Assembly (NCBI GenBank): GCA_004554705.1
Contig: SFKS01000007.1
Span: forward strand, 25,706 to 89,705
Reading direction: 5' to 3'
Length of the DNA: 64,000 nucleotides
DNA from: Clostridiales bacterium
GTDB lineage: Bacteria > Bacillota > Clostridia > TANB77 > CAG-508
Below are positions 19,528 through 29,951 of this stretch, piece after piece. Within the stretch, counting starts at the first letter, position 1. Every line of letters starts with the position of its first letter. Below the pieces are notes generated by a model. The model did no database searches, was not told the origin of the DNA, and saw nothing but the letters and a program-made list of their open reading frames with translations. A program made the position numbers and the translations under genes.

Positions 19528-20997
19528 CTAATTAATATAACATGTTATATACAGTGTATTTCCCATTGCAAGATATCCTTTATCTGTATCAACTTTACTT
19601 AAATATTTTGTTTTTTCTTCTTCTGTCATGCATCTTTTTTCTAATTTTTTATTTCCAAAATATTCTATTATCTCCTTGGAAGACCAACATGTTCTTAATG
19701 CACTCCAATTCATAACAGAATAATCAGTAAGTAGGTCGTGGTACACTCCCTTATATGAATTTTTGTAATCCAAGTAGATTGCTATATATGTTACTTCTAC
19801 ATTGTTTTCTGCTTCGTAGCATTCAATATAATTAGCTATATTTTTTGCTTCTTGGATATCCCTTATATCTATTTTCTTACTTATTTCTATATTATAAATA
19901 TAGCTATAGGTATTCAAAATTCCATATATAACTAAACTAACCATAAAACATATTGATATAATTTTATTATTACTAAAAATATTTGTCTTTGTTACTAAAA
20001 ACAAATAAACAACACCAATGCAAGCACCTACAGAGAATCGTATCCTTGTTGAAAATAACGCACTTGTCCCACTAAGTGTAGGTATTATGGCTGCTCCTAA
20101 ACATATTACAACTATTATTATTATATTTAAGAAATTTATATATTTTTTTAATTTTTTTTCTTTACATAGTAATGTCAGTAAGCTTATGAATGCTATTGTA
20201 TAAAGATAATATCCATAGTGAAGAGTATTCATAAACATATTAATAACTTGCTTGAATCCTAATACAAAATTGTATATTATATTAAACTGTAGTCTATGTT
20301 GCTCTATTTGTAATATGTGGCAAGTCAGATTAATTTGTATCATATTTATTGATATGGCTACTATTATTGGACAACATGCCCACAACATATCTTTTAATAT
20401 TTCTAAAAAATCCTTATTATTTAAAAGCTCAAATAATATTAAAAATGCAAAGAATGCAGATACTGTTCCCTGATAGCAGAATACACCTAAGCACGCAAAT
20501 ACTATGGATTTTATTATACCTTTTTCTAAACAACTTTTTGCTGCTAACATATAAAAATACACACTAAGTGCCATTATAATAGTTTCTGCAAAATATAGGT
20601 TTTCTAGATACATTGCATTGAAAATAGTATAATATGATGCTATGATTAAAATAAATATCTCAAGAAGGCTCCACTTTTCTTTTTCTTTTAAGCAAATATT
20701 TTTTAGTTTTATTATCATTATGGTTGAGATTATTAATCCTCCCATCAAAGATAATGTAAACAAACTTTCATAAGGAATTTTTAGTAAAAAGCCTATATAA
20801 TATAACAATGCAGAGAATATTCTTCCTCCTGGCAAAAAGTTTTCTTTTAAATATTGTATATAGCCTATATTAATAAGATTGTAGCTATCAGTTGTATAAT
20901 GCTCTGTCAGGAAATTTTTAAAAATTACAACATTTATTAATAGGATTATACAAAAAATTATTGCATCTTTATATATTTTTTTATTAAATCTCTTCAA
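19528..20997 (-). CDS. GtrII-like glucosyltransferase membrane protein
   Basis: 489 aa with around eleven transmembrane helices. The first outer loop contains TDSYNLINIGYIQYLKENFLPGGRIFSALLYYIG in overview, with the Asp and Arg positions typical of the GtrII/DUF6056-like glucosyltransferase group (GT-C). It probably transfers a sugar from undecaprenyl phosphate onto a wall glycan. It lies 11 nt downstream of a GT2 gene and shares its operon with GtrA. It may have a different acceptor from the plus-strand GT-C gene. Confidence 0.7.
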   Translation of the reverse strand: MKRFNKKIYKDAIIFCIILLINVVIFKNFLTEHYTTDSYNLINIGYIQYLKENFLPGGRIFSALLYYIGFLLKIPYESLFTLSLMGGLIISTIMIIKLKNICLKEKEKWSLLEIFILIIASYYTIFNAMYLENLYFAETIIMALSVYFYMLAAKSCLEKGIIKSIVFACLGVFCYQGTVSAFFAFLILFELLNNKDFLEILKDMLWACCPIIVAISINMIQINLTCHILQIEQHRLQFNIIYNFVLGFKQVINMFMNTLHYGYYLYTIAFISLLTLLCKEKKLKKYINFLNIIIIVVICLGAAIIPTLSGTSALFSTRIRFSVGACIGVVYLFLVTKTNIFSNNKIISICFMVSLVIYGILNTYSYIYNIEISKKIDIRDIQEAKNIANYIECYEAENNVEVTYIAIYLDYKNSYKGVYHDLLTDYSVMNWSALRTCWSSKEIIEYFGNKKLEKRCMTEEEKTKYLSKVDTDKGYLAMGNTLYITCYIN

Positions 20998-21008
20998 TTT
21001 TTTCTCCT

Positions 21009-21956
21009 TTAATTTTTGTTGTTTTTTTCTTTTGTTTCATAATTTATTAAATTTATTTCATAGTCTTCTCTATGTTGTTTTACTATTGTATCTAGTATTA
21101 CTCCACATTGTAATATTATTATTGCTAGTATCTCTAATCCAGTAGCAAGTATTGCTGATGGTATTTTATAAATATATCTATATTTTATAAATTCCATTAT
21201 TACAGGTGCTCCAATAATAATTCCTAATAGAATTATTATAAAACCAATACACCAAAAGAATTTTCTTGGCTTAAAGTCTTTGTACATTTTTATTATAGTC
21301 TTTATAACTTTCACTCCATCATTTACTGTGTTTAATTTAGAGACACTCCCCTCTGGTCTATCTCTATATTCTATTGGTATTTCTTTTACTATAAATTTTT
21401 TATCTAGAGCATGTAGTGTCATTTCTGTTTCAATTTCAAATTTTGAGCTAAGAACTGGAATATTTTTTACAAACATTTTATTAAAAGCTCTATATCCACT
21501 CATTATATCATTCAAATTTGACTTGAATACTGTATTAATAGCTTTTTTCACTAAATTGTTTCCAAAATTATGAAACTTTCTTTTATTCTCTTTCTTATAT
21601 GTACCATTAGATAATCTATCGCCTACAACCATATCTGCGGTGTTATTTCTGATAGGTTCTATTAGCTTATGTACAAATTCCGCAGGATATGTATCATCTG
21701 CATCAACCATAATATATATATCTGCATCTATTTCTCTAAACATTCTTCTTACTACATTGCCTTTTCCCTGATTATACTCATTTCTTACTATTACGCCACA
21801 TTTACTTGCTATTTCATAAGTTTTATCCTTAGAATTATTATTGTAAACATATATATCCGCTTCTGGCAACTCTCTTTTAAAATCTTCAATTACCTTTTTT
21901 ATTGTTAATTCTTCATTGTAGCATGGTATTAAAACAGCTATTTTTTCATTGTTCAT
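21009..21956 (-). CDS. Polyprenyl-phosphate glycosyltransferase (DPM1/YfdH-like)
   Basis: 315 aa. GT2 domain with VLIPCYNEELTI, VYNNNSKDKT and MVDADDTYP (DxD). Two C-terminal transmembrane helices (about 232-252 and 268-290). The YRDRPEGSVSKLNT motif is typical of dolichol-phosphate-mannose-synthase-like bacterial enzymes. Operon partner of the GtrII-like gene (11 nt apart) and probably of the GtrA gene upstream. Confidence 0.88.
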   Translation of the reverse strand: MNNEKIAVLIPCYNEELTIKKVIEDFKRELPEADIYVYNNNSKDKTYEIASKCGVIVRNEYNQGKGNVVRRMFREIDADIYIMVDADDTYPAEFVHKLIEPIRNNTADMVVGDRLSNGTYKKENKRKFHNFGNNLVKKAINTVFKSNLNDIMSGYRAFNKMFVKNIPVLSSKFEIETEMTLHALDKKFIVKEIPIEYRDRPEGSVSKLNTVNDGVKVIKTIIKMYKDFKPRKFFWCIGFIIILLGIIIGAPVIMEFIKYRYIYKIPSAILATGLEILAIIILQCGVILDTIVKQHREDYEINLINYETKEKNNKN

Positions 21957-22054
21957 ATTTTATTCCTCTCTTATCTATTTTGAATGGTTATTGCTATTTT
22001 TTTATGTTAGCATTTTTATATAATTATTTACTTTTTTTATGTTTTTTATTTCTT

Positions 22055-22480
22055 CTAATTTTTCTTTTTATATGCCCAGAATTTATTTAGTATAAAATTA
22101 ACTGGTATAGTTACAACTAAATTCATTAATGTTGCAATATAGTGAGGTATTCCTAATAATTGTTCCTCTAGATATAACAATATTGCTGTTAGAAACACTC
22201 CTGTAACTGAATATGAAGCATATACTTTGAGTAATGTCTTCCAAAAATTTCTATTCTCTTTTTCTTCTGTAAATACAAATTTTCCATTTAGCATAAATGA
22301 AATAAATACTGTTATTACAAAAGCTATTATATTACTTATTTGTTCATGCAAATGTAATAAGTAATATGAAGTATTTGTAATCACATAGGATAATACTGTA
22401 TTTATTGCTCCAACTGTTCCAAATTTCATGAATTGAAGTATTGATTCTTTAATCTCTTCTTTGTTTTTCATTATTCTCAC
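22055..22480 (-). CDS. GtrA-family membrane protein (putative flippase)
   Basis: 141 aa with four transmembrane helices. GtrA-like features are KFGTVGAINTVLSYVIT near the N-terminus and IPVNFILNKFWAYKKK at the C-terminus. GtrA is proposed to move undecaprenyl-phosphate sugars across the membrane. It precedes the GT2 and GtrII-like genes on the same strand, completing a GtrA-GtrB-GtrII-type module. Confidence 0.9.
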   Translation of the reverse strand: MRIMKNKEEIKESILQFMKFGTVGAINTVLSYVITNTSYYLLHLHEQISNIIAFVITVFISFMLNGKFVFTEEKENRNFWKTLLKVYASYSVTGVFLTAILLYLEEQLLGIPHYIATLMNLVVTIPVNFILNKFWAYKKKN

Positions 22481-22495
22481 CTTTTACTATTTTAT

Positions 22496-23494
22496 TTATT
22501 GTTGTAACCCTAAATGTTCATATGCTTTTGGCAATACTACTCTTCCTCTTGGGGTTCTTCCTATAAATCCTTTTTGCATTAAATATGGTTCGTATACATC
22601 TTCTATTGTTTCTACTTCTTCTCCTATTGTTGAGGCTAATGTTTCTATGCCTACTGGTCCTCCTGCATAGTTTTTTATAATAGATTCTAGTATTTTTCTG
22701 TCTATATTATCTAATCCCATATTATCTATTTCTAGTTTTTGTAGAGAAATATCTGCTATTTTTTTTGTAATATTTCCATCTCCTAAAACAGAAGCATAAT
22801 CTCTTACTCTTTTTAGTAATCTGTTTGCAATTCTTGGAGTTCCACGTGAGCGTTTAGCAATTTCCATACTACCTTCTTCATCAATTTTTATTTCTAAAAT
22901 TTCTGCTGATCTTTTTACTATTGTCTTTAAATCATTGTCTGTGTATAATTCTAATCTATTTACTATTCCGAATCTATCTCTAAGAGGTGTTGTGATTGAG
23001 CCTGCTCTAGTCGTTGCACCTACTAGTGTAAATTTAGGTAAATCTAGTCTTATTGATCTTGCACTTGGTCCTTTTCCTATAATTATGTCTAAATTATAAT
23101 CTTCAAGTGCTGGGTACAAAATTTCTTCTACACTTCGATTTAATCTATGTATTTCATCAATAAATAAAACATCATTTGGTGCTAAATTTGTAAGAAGAGC
23201 AGCTAAATCTCCTGGCTTTTCTATTGCTGGTCCTGAAGTTATTCTTATATTTGAATTCATCTCTGTTGCAATAATATTTGCTAATGTTGTTTTTCCAAGA
23301 CCTGGTGGTCCATATAGTAATACGTGATCTAAAGGTTCTCCTCTTTTCTTAGCTGCTTCTATATATATTTTCATATTTTCTTTTACTTTGGTTTGCCCAA
23401 TATATTCATTTAATGTTTTAGGTCTTAAAGAGCATTCTGATGTTTCTTCATCATTGTTTTGTAAGTTTGGAACTAATAAATTATCGTTCTCCAT
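22496..23494 (-). CDS. ruvB: Holliday junction branch-migration helicase RuvB
   Basis: 332 aa AAA+ motor that drives branch migration with RuvA. Walker A LLYGPPGLGKTT, Walker B VLFIDEIHRLN, sensor 1 GATTRAG and the C-terminal winged helix (GRTPRGRVVLPKAYEHL). Length typical. It lies 18 nt downstream of the FxLYD-type gene's region on the same strand. ruvA is not in the window. Confidence 0.97.
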   Translation of the reverse strand: MENDNLLVPNLQNNDEETSECSLRPKTLNEYIGQTKVKENMKIYIEAAKKRGEPLDHVLLYGPPGLGKTTLANIIATEMNSNIRITSGPAIEKPGDLAALLTNLAPNDVLFIDEIHRLNRSVEEILYPALEDYNLDIIIGKGPSARSIRLDLPKFTLVGATTRAGSITTPLRDRFGIVNRLELYTDNDLKTIVKRSAEILEIKIDEEGSMEIAKRSRGTPRIANRLLKRVRDYASVLGDGNITKKIADISLQKLEIDNMGLDNIDRKILESIIKNYAGGPVGIETLASTIGEEVETIEDVYEPYLMQKGFIGRTPRGRVVLPKAYEHLGLQQ

Positions 23495-23512
23495 CTAAGA
23501 TTTTCCTTTCCT

Positions 23513-23890
23513 CTAGTCTTTTACAACGCTTATCCTAATTTCTGATACATTTTTATACTCATATTTTATGTTGAATTTGATTGTTTCACTTGCATTAAGT
23601 ATTTCTTCTCTTCTATATTCAGCTCCAAGAAATTTGCCTTGTTCGTTATAAAAATCAAATTTAATACATAAATTTTTAATCAATTTATCTGTATCATTTG
23701 TTATATTTCCATTTATATATCCTTTGTTTTTAGCTACTTTGCTTTCAGTAACTTCAATTTTTGGGCTCTTAACTAAAATATCGTAATTTTTCATATCTTT
23801 ATAATAAGTTTTTGTTAAGAAATACACAAATATTTGAACTACCAAATATATAATTAGTAATAACAATGTGTATTTAAAGATTTTTTTCAT
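23513..23890 (-). CDS. Membrane-anchored FxLYD-domain-like protein
   Basis: 125 aa. One N-terminal transmembrane helix (about 5-25), then an extracytoplasmic beta-sandwich-like domain resembling FxLYD/DUF3426-type domains: VAKNKGYINGNITNDTDKLI and KFDFYNEQGKFLGAEYRR. Function unknown. It lies between radA and ruvB, both DNA repair genes, without obvious functional link. Confidence 0.65.
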   Translation of the reverse strand: MKKIFKYTLLLLIIYLVVQIFVYFLTKTYYKDMKNYDILVKSPKIEVTESKVAKNKGYINGNITNDTDKLIKNLCIKFDFYNEQGKFLGAEYRREEILNASETIKFNIKYEYKNVSEIRISVVKD

Positions 23891-23961
23891 ACTACATTCC
23901 TCATTTCTTTTATTATTTGTTCCAATTATACTATAACTTGCATAAATTGTAAATGCTATCT

Positions 23962-25321
23962 TTACCTTAATTTTAAATATTTCATTGCTTCATATATGTT
24001 CTTAACTCCTATTATAGTTGCTGTATATTTTCCTTTTAATTGTTTCTTATTACTTTCAGGTATTATGCATGTTTTGAATCCCAACTTCTCTGCTTCTTTT
24101 ATTCTTTTCTCTATCATATTTACACTTCTTACTTCACCTGTTAATCCTACTTCTCCTATTGCTATTGTTTCTAAAGGTATACTAATATTTTTATAACTTG
24201 AAGCTGAGGCTAGTATTATTCCTAAGTCTAATGCTGGTTCATTTATTTTTATTCCTCCAACAATATTTAGATATACGTCTTGATTTCCAAATGGCATTCC
24301 TACTATTTTTTCTAGTACTGCTATTAATAAGGTTAGTCTATTGTAATCTATTCCATTTGCTGTTCTTCTTGGAAATCCGAATATAGTTTGAGAAGTTAAG
24401 GCTTGTAGCTCTACTAGAATTGGTCTTGTTCCCTCTATGCTTGCTACCACTATTGAGCCTGGCGGATTTTCTTCTCTTTCTCCTAATAATACTGATGATG
24501 GATTTTGTATCTCGGTCATTCCCTTGTCCTGCATTTCAAACATTCCTATTTCATTTGTTGAGCCAAACCTATTTTTTACACCTCTTAGTATTCTATATGA
24601 AAAGTATCTCTCTCCTTCTAAGTATAATACTGTATCTACCATATGTTCTAAAACTCTGGGTCCTGCTATATTTCCGGTCTTTTGTAACATGTCCTATTAT
24701 TATTGTGGTTATTTTTTGTTCTTTGCATGTTCTCATTATTTTTGATGTTATTTCTCTTACTTGACTTACACTTCCTGGACTTGAGCTTATTTCATCTGAG
24801 TACATTGTTTGGATTGAATCTATTATAACTAGTTTTGGTTTTACTTTTATGATTGCATCTTCTATAAGCTCTATGTCTGTTTCTCCTAAAAATAATATAT
24901 TGTCATTACTGATTCCTAATCTGTCTGCTCTTATTTTTATTTGTTCTGCTGATTCTTCTCCTGAAATATATAGAACTTTTCCTTCACCTTCAACCTTATT
25001 ACATATTTGCAAAATTAATGTGGACTTTCCTATTCCTGGTTCACCTCCTAGTAGTGTCAGTGAGCCTTTTACTAGTCCTCCCCCTAGAACTCTGTCTAGT
25101 TCTTCAAAGCCTGTTGAGGTTCTTTTTATGTCTTGCTTTTGTATTTTGTTTAAGATTGTTGGTTCAGCTTTTTCTTTTGTTGTTGATTTTCCTACTACTT
25201 TATTTTGAGTCTTTTCTTCATAGCAAGTATTCCATTCATTGCAGGCTGGACATTTTCCAAACCATTTTGGTGATTCATTTCCACAATTACTACATACAAA
25301 TATTGTTGATTGTTTTGGCAT
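23962..25321 (-). CDS. radA: DNA repair protein RadA, read through a CGG +1 frameshift
   Basis: Two overlapping frames join to a 452-aa RadA, normal length. Frame one (ATG 25321) has the C4 zinc finger (CSNCGNESPKWFGKCPAC), Walker A GGEPGIGKST and Walker B LVIIDSIQTM, and runs into GHVTKD before CGG. Frame two continues GNIAGPRVLEHMVD, then the KNRFG motif and the Lon-like C-terminal domain. The family consensus here is T-K-[DE]-G-x-I-A-G-P, so the glycine lost in the starting frame is exactly the one recovered by skipping the C of CGG (24674-24676, codon 216). Confidence 0.92.
24674..24676 (-). other. CGG +1 frameshift site 4 (radA)
   Basis: Sense strand: AAA GAC CGG AAA TAT in the starting frame; AAA GAC (C) GGA AAT ATA GCA GGA in the continuing frame. 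The restored peptide is K-D-G-N-I-A-G-P, a hallmark of RadA. Confidence 0.92.
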
Positions 25322-25340
25322 TAATTTCTCCTTTTTTTAA

Positions 25341-25393
25341 AAAATCGAACCCTCCGAAGCACTTTGTAGGTGTCTTTGGCAAGTGTTCGATTT
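25341..25393 (-). terminator. Terminator after ftsH
   Basis: Outer stem AAATCGAAC / GTTCGATTT around a loop of about 35 nt that can fold further, followed on the minus strand by a T-run. It lies between ftsH and radA, on the ftsH 3' side. Confidence 0.65.
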
Positions 25394-25407
25394 AGTGGGC
25401 TTTAATT

Positions 25408-27195
25408 TTATCTATTAAATATTTTTTGAAATTCCTCTGCTGTTATTGTTTCTTTTTCTAGTAACTTTTGAGCTACAGCGTGTAGTTTGTCCATATGTTC
25501 TAAAATTAGCTCTTGTGCTTTTTTGTATGCTGTATCTATTAGTTCTTTTACCTCTACTCCTATTATATCTTCTATGTTGTTTCCAAATGCTTGCAATTCA
25601 TATTGTTCTTTTGATTCTAGGTTTATTGGTCCTACTCTGTCGCTCATTCCATATTTTCTTACCATATCTTTTGCAAGTTCAGTTGCTACTTCTATATCAT
25701 TACTTGCTCCTGTTGAGATATCGTTCAGTGCTATTTGTTCTGCGGCTCTACCTCCAAGCAGTGCTACGAGTTTTTCTTCCATTTCTGTTTTTGAAATGTA
25801 GTATTTGTCTTCGTTTGTTTTATACATTGTGTATCCTCCTGCTAGTCCTCTTGGTATTATTGATACTTCTTTTACGTCTTGTTGTGTTTCTAAATATTTA
25901 CTTACTATTGCATGTCCTGCTTCGTGATATGCTGTTAGTTTCTTATCTTTTTCTGATATTACTCTGCTATTTTTTTGTAGTCCAACTGTTACCTTTTTTA
26001 CAGCTTCTTCTAAGTCATCCATTACTATTTTTTCGTGTTGTCTTGTAGTTGCAATTATTGCTGCTTCATTTAATACATTTGCAAGTTCTGCTCCTGTAAA
26101 GCCTGCTGTATCTGTTGCAATATCTTTTAAATCTATGTCTTCTCCTAAAGGCTTATTTGCAGAATGAATTTTTAGTATTTCTTCTCTTCCTTTTGCATCT
26201 GGTACTGCTATTGTTATCTGTCTATCAAATCTTCCTGGTCTTAATAATGCTTTGTCTAGCATTTCTGGTCTGTTTGTTGCAGCTAACACTATAACTGTTT
26301 GATCACTATCAAATCCATCCATTTCTACCAATAATTGATTTAAGGTTTGATTGTTTTCAGATTCTGCCCCACTTCCACCAGTTCTTCTTGCTCCTATTGC
26401 ATCTATCTCATCTATAAATACTATACATGGAGATACTTTTTTTGCTTTTTCAAATAATTTTCTAACCCTTGATGCACCTAGTCCTGCAAACATTTCTATG
26501 AATTCCGAACCACTCATTGATATAAATGGTACTTTTGCTTCTCCTGCAATTGCTTTTGCAATCAAAGTTTTACCTGTTCCTGGTTTTCCATAGAGTAAAA
26601 TACCTCTTGGAATTTTTGCTCCCATTTCTTGAAATTTTTTAGGTTCTTTTAGGAAATTAACTATTTCTAGTAATTCATTTTTTTCTTCATCTAAACCTGC
26701 AACATCTTTAAAAGTTATATTCGTTTTTTCACTCTCTGCATCATATAGCTTTCCTTTATCTCCTAACCCTTGCATTTTGAAAAGTACAACAAATAAAGCT
26801 ACTATCATTATTGTTGGTAATAAGCTTAATAATGTATCAGATATTCTAAGTATTATGCTAGTTTTCTTTTGTTTTAAATCTATTAGATTTCCTTCTTGTA
26901 CTTTTTCCTGTACTAGTTCTATAAATGCTTGTGTACTAGGTACAATTGCATTTTTTTCTTCTTCCTCATTTTTTAGTTTTACTTTTATTGCTGTACTACC
27001 TACTGTCATTTCTATTTTTTCTACTGCATTTTCATTAATCTTAGTTATTAACTCTGTGTATGAAATTTCTTTGCTATTTTCTTTATTATTATTTCTGTTT
27101 ATTAATGAAAATCCTATTATTACTGCTATGACTATTATAATTATAGAAAATATAGTATAGTATATTTTATCTTTATTATTATTTTTGTCTTTCAT
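25408..27195 (-). CDS. ftsH: ATP-dependent zinc metalloprotease FtsH
   Basis: 595 aa, membrane-anchored AAA+ protease that degrades misfolded membrane proteins and regulators. Two N-terminal transmembrane helices (about 9-28 and 115-135) flank an extracytoplasmic domain. Walker A LLYGKPGTGKT, Walker B CIVFIDEIDAIG, SRH and the zinc motif HEAGHA (about residue 417) are present. The ATG at 27195 overlaps the restored alr stop codon (TAATG), which suggests translational coupling. Confidence 0.97.
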   Translation of the reverse strand: MKDKNNNKDKIYYTIFSIIIIVIAVIIGFSLINRNNNKENSKEISYTELITKINENAVEKIEMTVGSTAIKVKLKNEEEEKNAIVPSTQAFIELVQEKVQEGNLIDLKQKKTSIILRISDTLLSLLPTIMIVALFVVLFKMQGLGDKGKLYDAESEKTNITFKDVAGLDEEKNELLEIVNFLKEPKKFQEMGAKIPRGILLYGKPGTGKTLIAKAIAGEAKVPFISMSGSEFIEMFAGLGASRVRKLFEKAKKVSPCIVFIDEIDAIGARRTGGSGAESENNQTLNQLLVEMDGFDSDQTVIVLAATNRPEMLDKALLRPGRFDRQITIAVPDAKGREEILKIHSANKPLGEDIDLKDIATDTAGFTGAELANVLNEAAIIATTRQHEKIVMDDLEEAVKKVTVGLQKNSRVISEKDKKLTAYHEAGHAIVSKYLETQQDVKEVSIIPRGLAGGYTMYKTNEDKYYISKTEMEEKLVALLGGRAAEQIALNDISTGASNDIEVATELAKDMVRKYGMSDRVGPINLESKEQYELQAFGNNIEDIIGVEVKELIDTAYKKAQELILEHMDKLHAVAQKLLEKETITAEEFQKIFNR

Positions 27196-28308
27196 TATTT
27201 GTACTCCCTTCTGATTTCTTTAGATATATATATTGGATTTACTTCTAAAGTAGCAATATCTCCTGTTTTTATATTCGTGTCCGTTATATCTGCTATTGTA
27301 TGATACATACCGTATTGTACCTATTATATTATATCTTTTATTATTTATTTCCACTGTTAATTTACGTTTTTTAAAAATACTTTTTATCTCTCTAAATGCT
27401 CTTCTTAGTTTATCTATTAATCTAAACATGTCCGTATTTTGAATTATATGATATCCTTCAAAATATCCTATTGGAATTACTGCAATCTTAGTTTCTTTCT
27501 TGGTTTTGTAACTATTTAAATAACTTATGTTAAATTTAGGTGGAACTACTTTCACTTCTGCTATACTTATTTCCAGTTGTCCTATTTTTTTTAACCCTAT
27601 ATTGTTTTCAGAGCATACTCTCCCAGTAAATATTGAGCCTAATCTTGCTGAGTTTAAATGCATTTCTGGATAATTTAAAATCGCTGGTGAACTGCAGATA
27701 TGTTTTAAATTGATTTTAATATCATTTTCTTCAAGCATTGCAAGGATCTTCTCAAATCTTTTGAATTGTTTTAATGTGTGCTTATTATTTTTGCAATATG
27801 AATCAGAAAAGTGTGAAAATATTCCTTCTGTTTTAATATTTTTATCTAAAGTTTTTAGAGCTTGTAGTATTTCTTCATGATTCTTATATACAAATCCATA
27901 TCTTCCAAAACCAGTATCTATTTTTATATGTGTTCTTATATTATATCCTTTTGTAGCAAGTTCATTTACGAGTTTAACACTTTCTTTTGAATCTATTGTT
28001 ATTATTATGTTGTTTTTTATTGCTTCTTCAAGGTCTTTCTTATCATATATTGGGGAAAGCATTAGTATGTTTTTACACATTTTCTCTTTGCTAAGCATTA
28101 ATGCCTCTTCTATTGTTGCTACTGCTAAATATTCAATACCATTTTCTACTAATATTTGAGAATACTGTTTGAGTCCTAGTCCATAGCCATTACCTTTAAC
28201 AACAGCTATTATTTTGTAATCATCATTTTGTGAAATTTCTCTTACATATGTTTTTACTCTTTTTATGTTATGTTCCAAGTCATTCCTATTTATGATTAAT
28301 TGCTTCAA
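27195..28308 (-). CDS. alr: Alanine racemase, read through a CGG +1 frameshift
   Basis: PLP-dependent racemase making D-alanine for peptidoglycan. The N-terminal barrel has the PLP lysine in IIAVVKGNGYGLG and the conserved RYGF motif (GFGRYGFV). The starting frame runs past an in-frame CGG (27310-27312, codon 333) into an unrelated tail ending near 27220. Skipping the C gives IGTIGMYHTIADITDT...GDIATLEV, the C-terminal Alr signature, and a 370-aa protein. The restored stop TAA overlaps the ftsH ATG by one base (TAATG). This junction is independent evidence for the shifted frame. The start overlaps the femX 3' end by 23 nt. Confidence 0.9.
27310..27312 (-). other. CGG +1 frameshift site 5 (alr)
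   Basis: Sense strand: GGT ACA ATA CGG TAT GTA in the starting frame; ATA (C) GGT ATG TAT CAT ACA in the continuing frame, restoring the G-M-x-H-T stretch. CGG is codon 333. No CC precedes GG here. Confidence 0.9.
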
Positions 28309-29372
28309 TTTCTTTTCCTCTTTCTTTCAATCTATTTTTAATCCCTGCAAATCTTTTGTATAGTTTTTCTGTTATTTTATATATCTTATATGTTAATGGT
28401 CTATAATTTATATATAACTCTCCTATAAATTCTGTAAATTCTGCATTGAAGCCTTTTTTAAATCTATATAATCCATATTGTGGATGTTTTTCATCAACTA
28501 TTCCCACAACACCTCTGAAATCATACATATCTTTTTTATTTTCTATCGCATATTTTATCATTTCCCATTGTAATAAATAATTTGGCATCAAGTTTCTATG
28601 TTCATTACTACTTGCTCCATATAAATACCAAATTTTATTTCCATAAATTATATCTATAATTCCTGATATTGGCTTATCTTCGTAATATGCCATCATTAAT
28701 TTCATATGATTTGGTTCTAATATATCATACATTTTTTCGAAATACTCTAATGGTCTTATCATAAAGTCATCTCTTTTTCCTGTTATTTCCATTATTTTGT
28801 GAAAGTCTTTCAAATCTTCTTTCTTTCCTTCTTTTATTACAACACCTTTTTTGGTGGCTAATCTTATGTTATATCTAGTTTTTTGATGGAAATCCGAAAA
28901 AATTTCTTCTTCAGTTTTGTCTTTTATATTTAGCCTAAATACATATCTTGGTTGTATTCCATCTCCGAAATCTTTTCCATCATCTTTTATTCTAAAACCT
29001 AATTTTTCAACTATTTTTCTGAATTCTTTATCATCACTTTTTATATCTGGTTCCCATTTTAATGTAAAGGCTTTGTATTTTGTTGCGAGCTCTTTCAATC
29101 CTTCTGTTAAATCTTTCAATATTTCTTCGTTATGTGTGTCACAAATAGGTCCTCTTGAAACATACATAAAATGGCCGAAAAATTGGTATTTTCCTAATAA
29201 GTACGCTTATAGCTCCTACAATTTTGCCATCTTTATCTTTTGATAATATAATCTCATTCTTCCAAGCTTGTTTTACTCTTCCCCATTCTAAAGATTGTTG
29301 AAAATTACATCTTTCATTACTTTCTAAAAACTCTGTATATGCTTTTTTATCATTTTCAGTTAAAATTTGCAT
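28286..29372 (-). CDS. FemX/FemAB peptidyltransferase, read through a CGG +1 frameshift
   Basis: FemABX enzymes add amino acids from aminoacyl-tRNA to lipid II side chains (interpeptide bridge). They have two GNAT-like domains. The starting frame (ATG 29372) encodes the first strands (QQSLEWGRVKQAWKNE, VGAISVLIRKIP) and then meets CGG at codon 66. The second frame continues GHFMYVSRGPICD, a Fem hallmark, and runs through the second GNAT domain (KTRYNIRLATKKGV; YDFRGVVG). Joined length 361 aa, normal. The 3' end overlaps alr by 23 nt. Cell-wall role with alr and PBP1A nearby. Confidence 0.88.
29175..29177 (-). other. CGG +1 frameshift site 6 (femX)
   Basis: Sense strand: CCA ATT TTT CGG CCA TTT in the starting frame; TTT (C) GGC CAT TTT ATG TAT GTT in the continuing frame, restoring G-H-F-M-Y-V-S-R-G-P. 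CGG is codon 66. Confidence 0.9.
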
Positions 29373-29445
29373 TAGTTTGTCCTTTCTTCGAAGTATGGAC
29401 GAGCAATGCTCACCCCTACACCAATTTTTTATTATTAATTGTTAA

Positions 29446-29928
29446 TTATAGCGAAAGCTGTACATTGCGTCCAGTTGGTATGTATTGCCTATATTTAACA
29501 TGCCCCATATCTAGCATCTTTTTAGATGCTTTTATACTTTCTGTATCTGCATATTTGTCGGATTTATATATTACTTCTTTTATTCCTGATTGTATTATCG
29601 CCTTTGCACATTCATTGCAAGGAAAAAGTGCTACATAAATTTTGCTGTTTTTTAAGGTTGTTCCTGTATAATTTAGTATGGCATTTAATTCTCCATGGCA
29701 TACATAAGGATATTTCGTTTCTGCATATTCTCCTTCTCTTTCCCACGATATTGCATCATCTGAACATCCTATAGGGAATCCATTATATCCAATTGATAAT
29801 ATTTTATTATCTTCACTTACAATGCATGCACCAACCTGGGAATTTGGATCTTTGCTTCTTTCTCCAGAAAGAAGTGCAACCCCCATAAAATATTCATCCC
29901 AGCCTATATAATCTTTTCTTTTTGGCAT
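29446..29928 (-). CDS. comEB: dCMP deaminase (ComEB-like)
   Basis: 160 aa from the ATG at 29928, which follows a GGAGGGG SD; a TTG 12 nt upstream would run through the SD. Zinc-binding cytidine/deoxycytidylate deaminase fold: CHGELNAI gives His and the catalytic Glu, and PCNECAKAI gives the two cysteines. It makes dUMP from dCMP for dTTP synthesis. It lies 24 nt from cysS on the same strand. Confidence 0.93.
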   Translation of the reverse strand: MPKRKDYIGWDEYFMGVALLSGERSKDPNSQVGACIVSEDNKILSIGYNGFPIGCSDDAISWEREGEYAETKYPYVCHGELNAILNYTGTTLKNSKIYVALFPCNECAKAIIQSGIKEVIYKSDKYADTESIKASKKMLDMGHVKYRQYIPTGRNVQLSL

Positions 29929-29951
29929 ATTCCCCTCCAATTACTTATTAT

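Noticed and set aside
24593..25321. radA, polA, dprA, alr and femX as pseudogenes
   Set aside because: Both sides of each junction keep full motif conservation and normal joined length, and several are expected to be essential.
25446..26048. 200-codon plus-strand open frame, and several similar ones (for example 30554-31201, 297-662, 31459-31872)
   Set aside because: They are antisense shadows of clear genes (ftsH, cysS, ppa, pbp1A), leucine- or cysteine-rich from AT-biased complements, with no SD.
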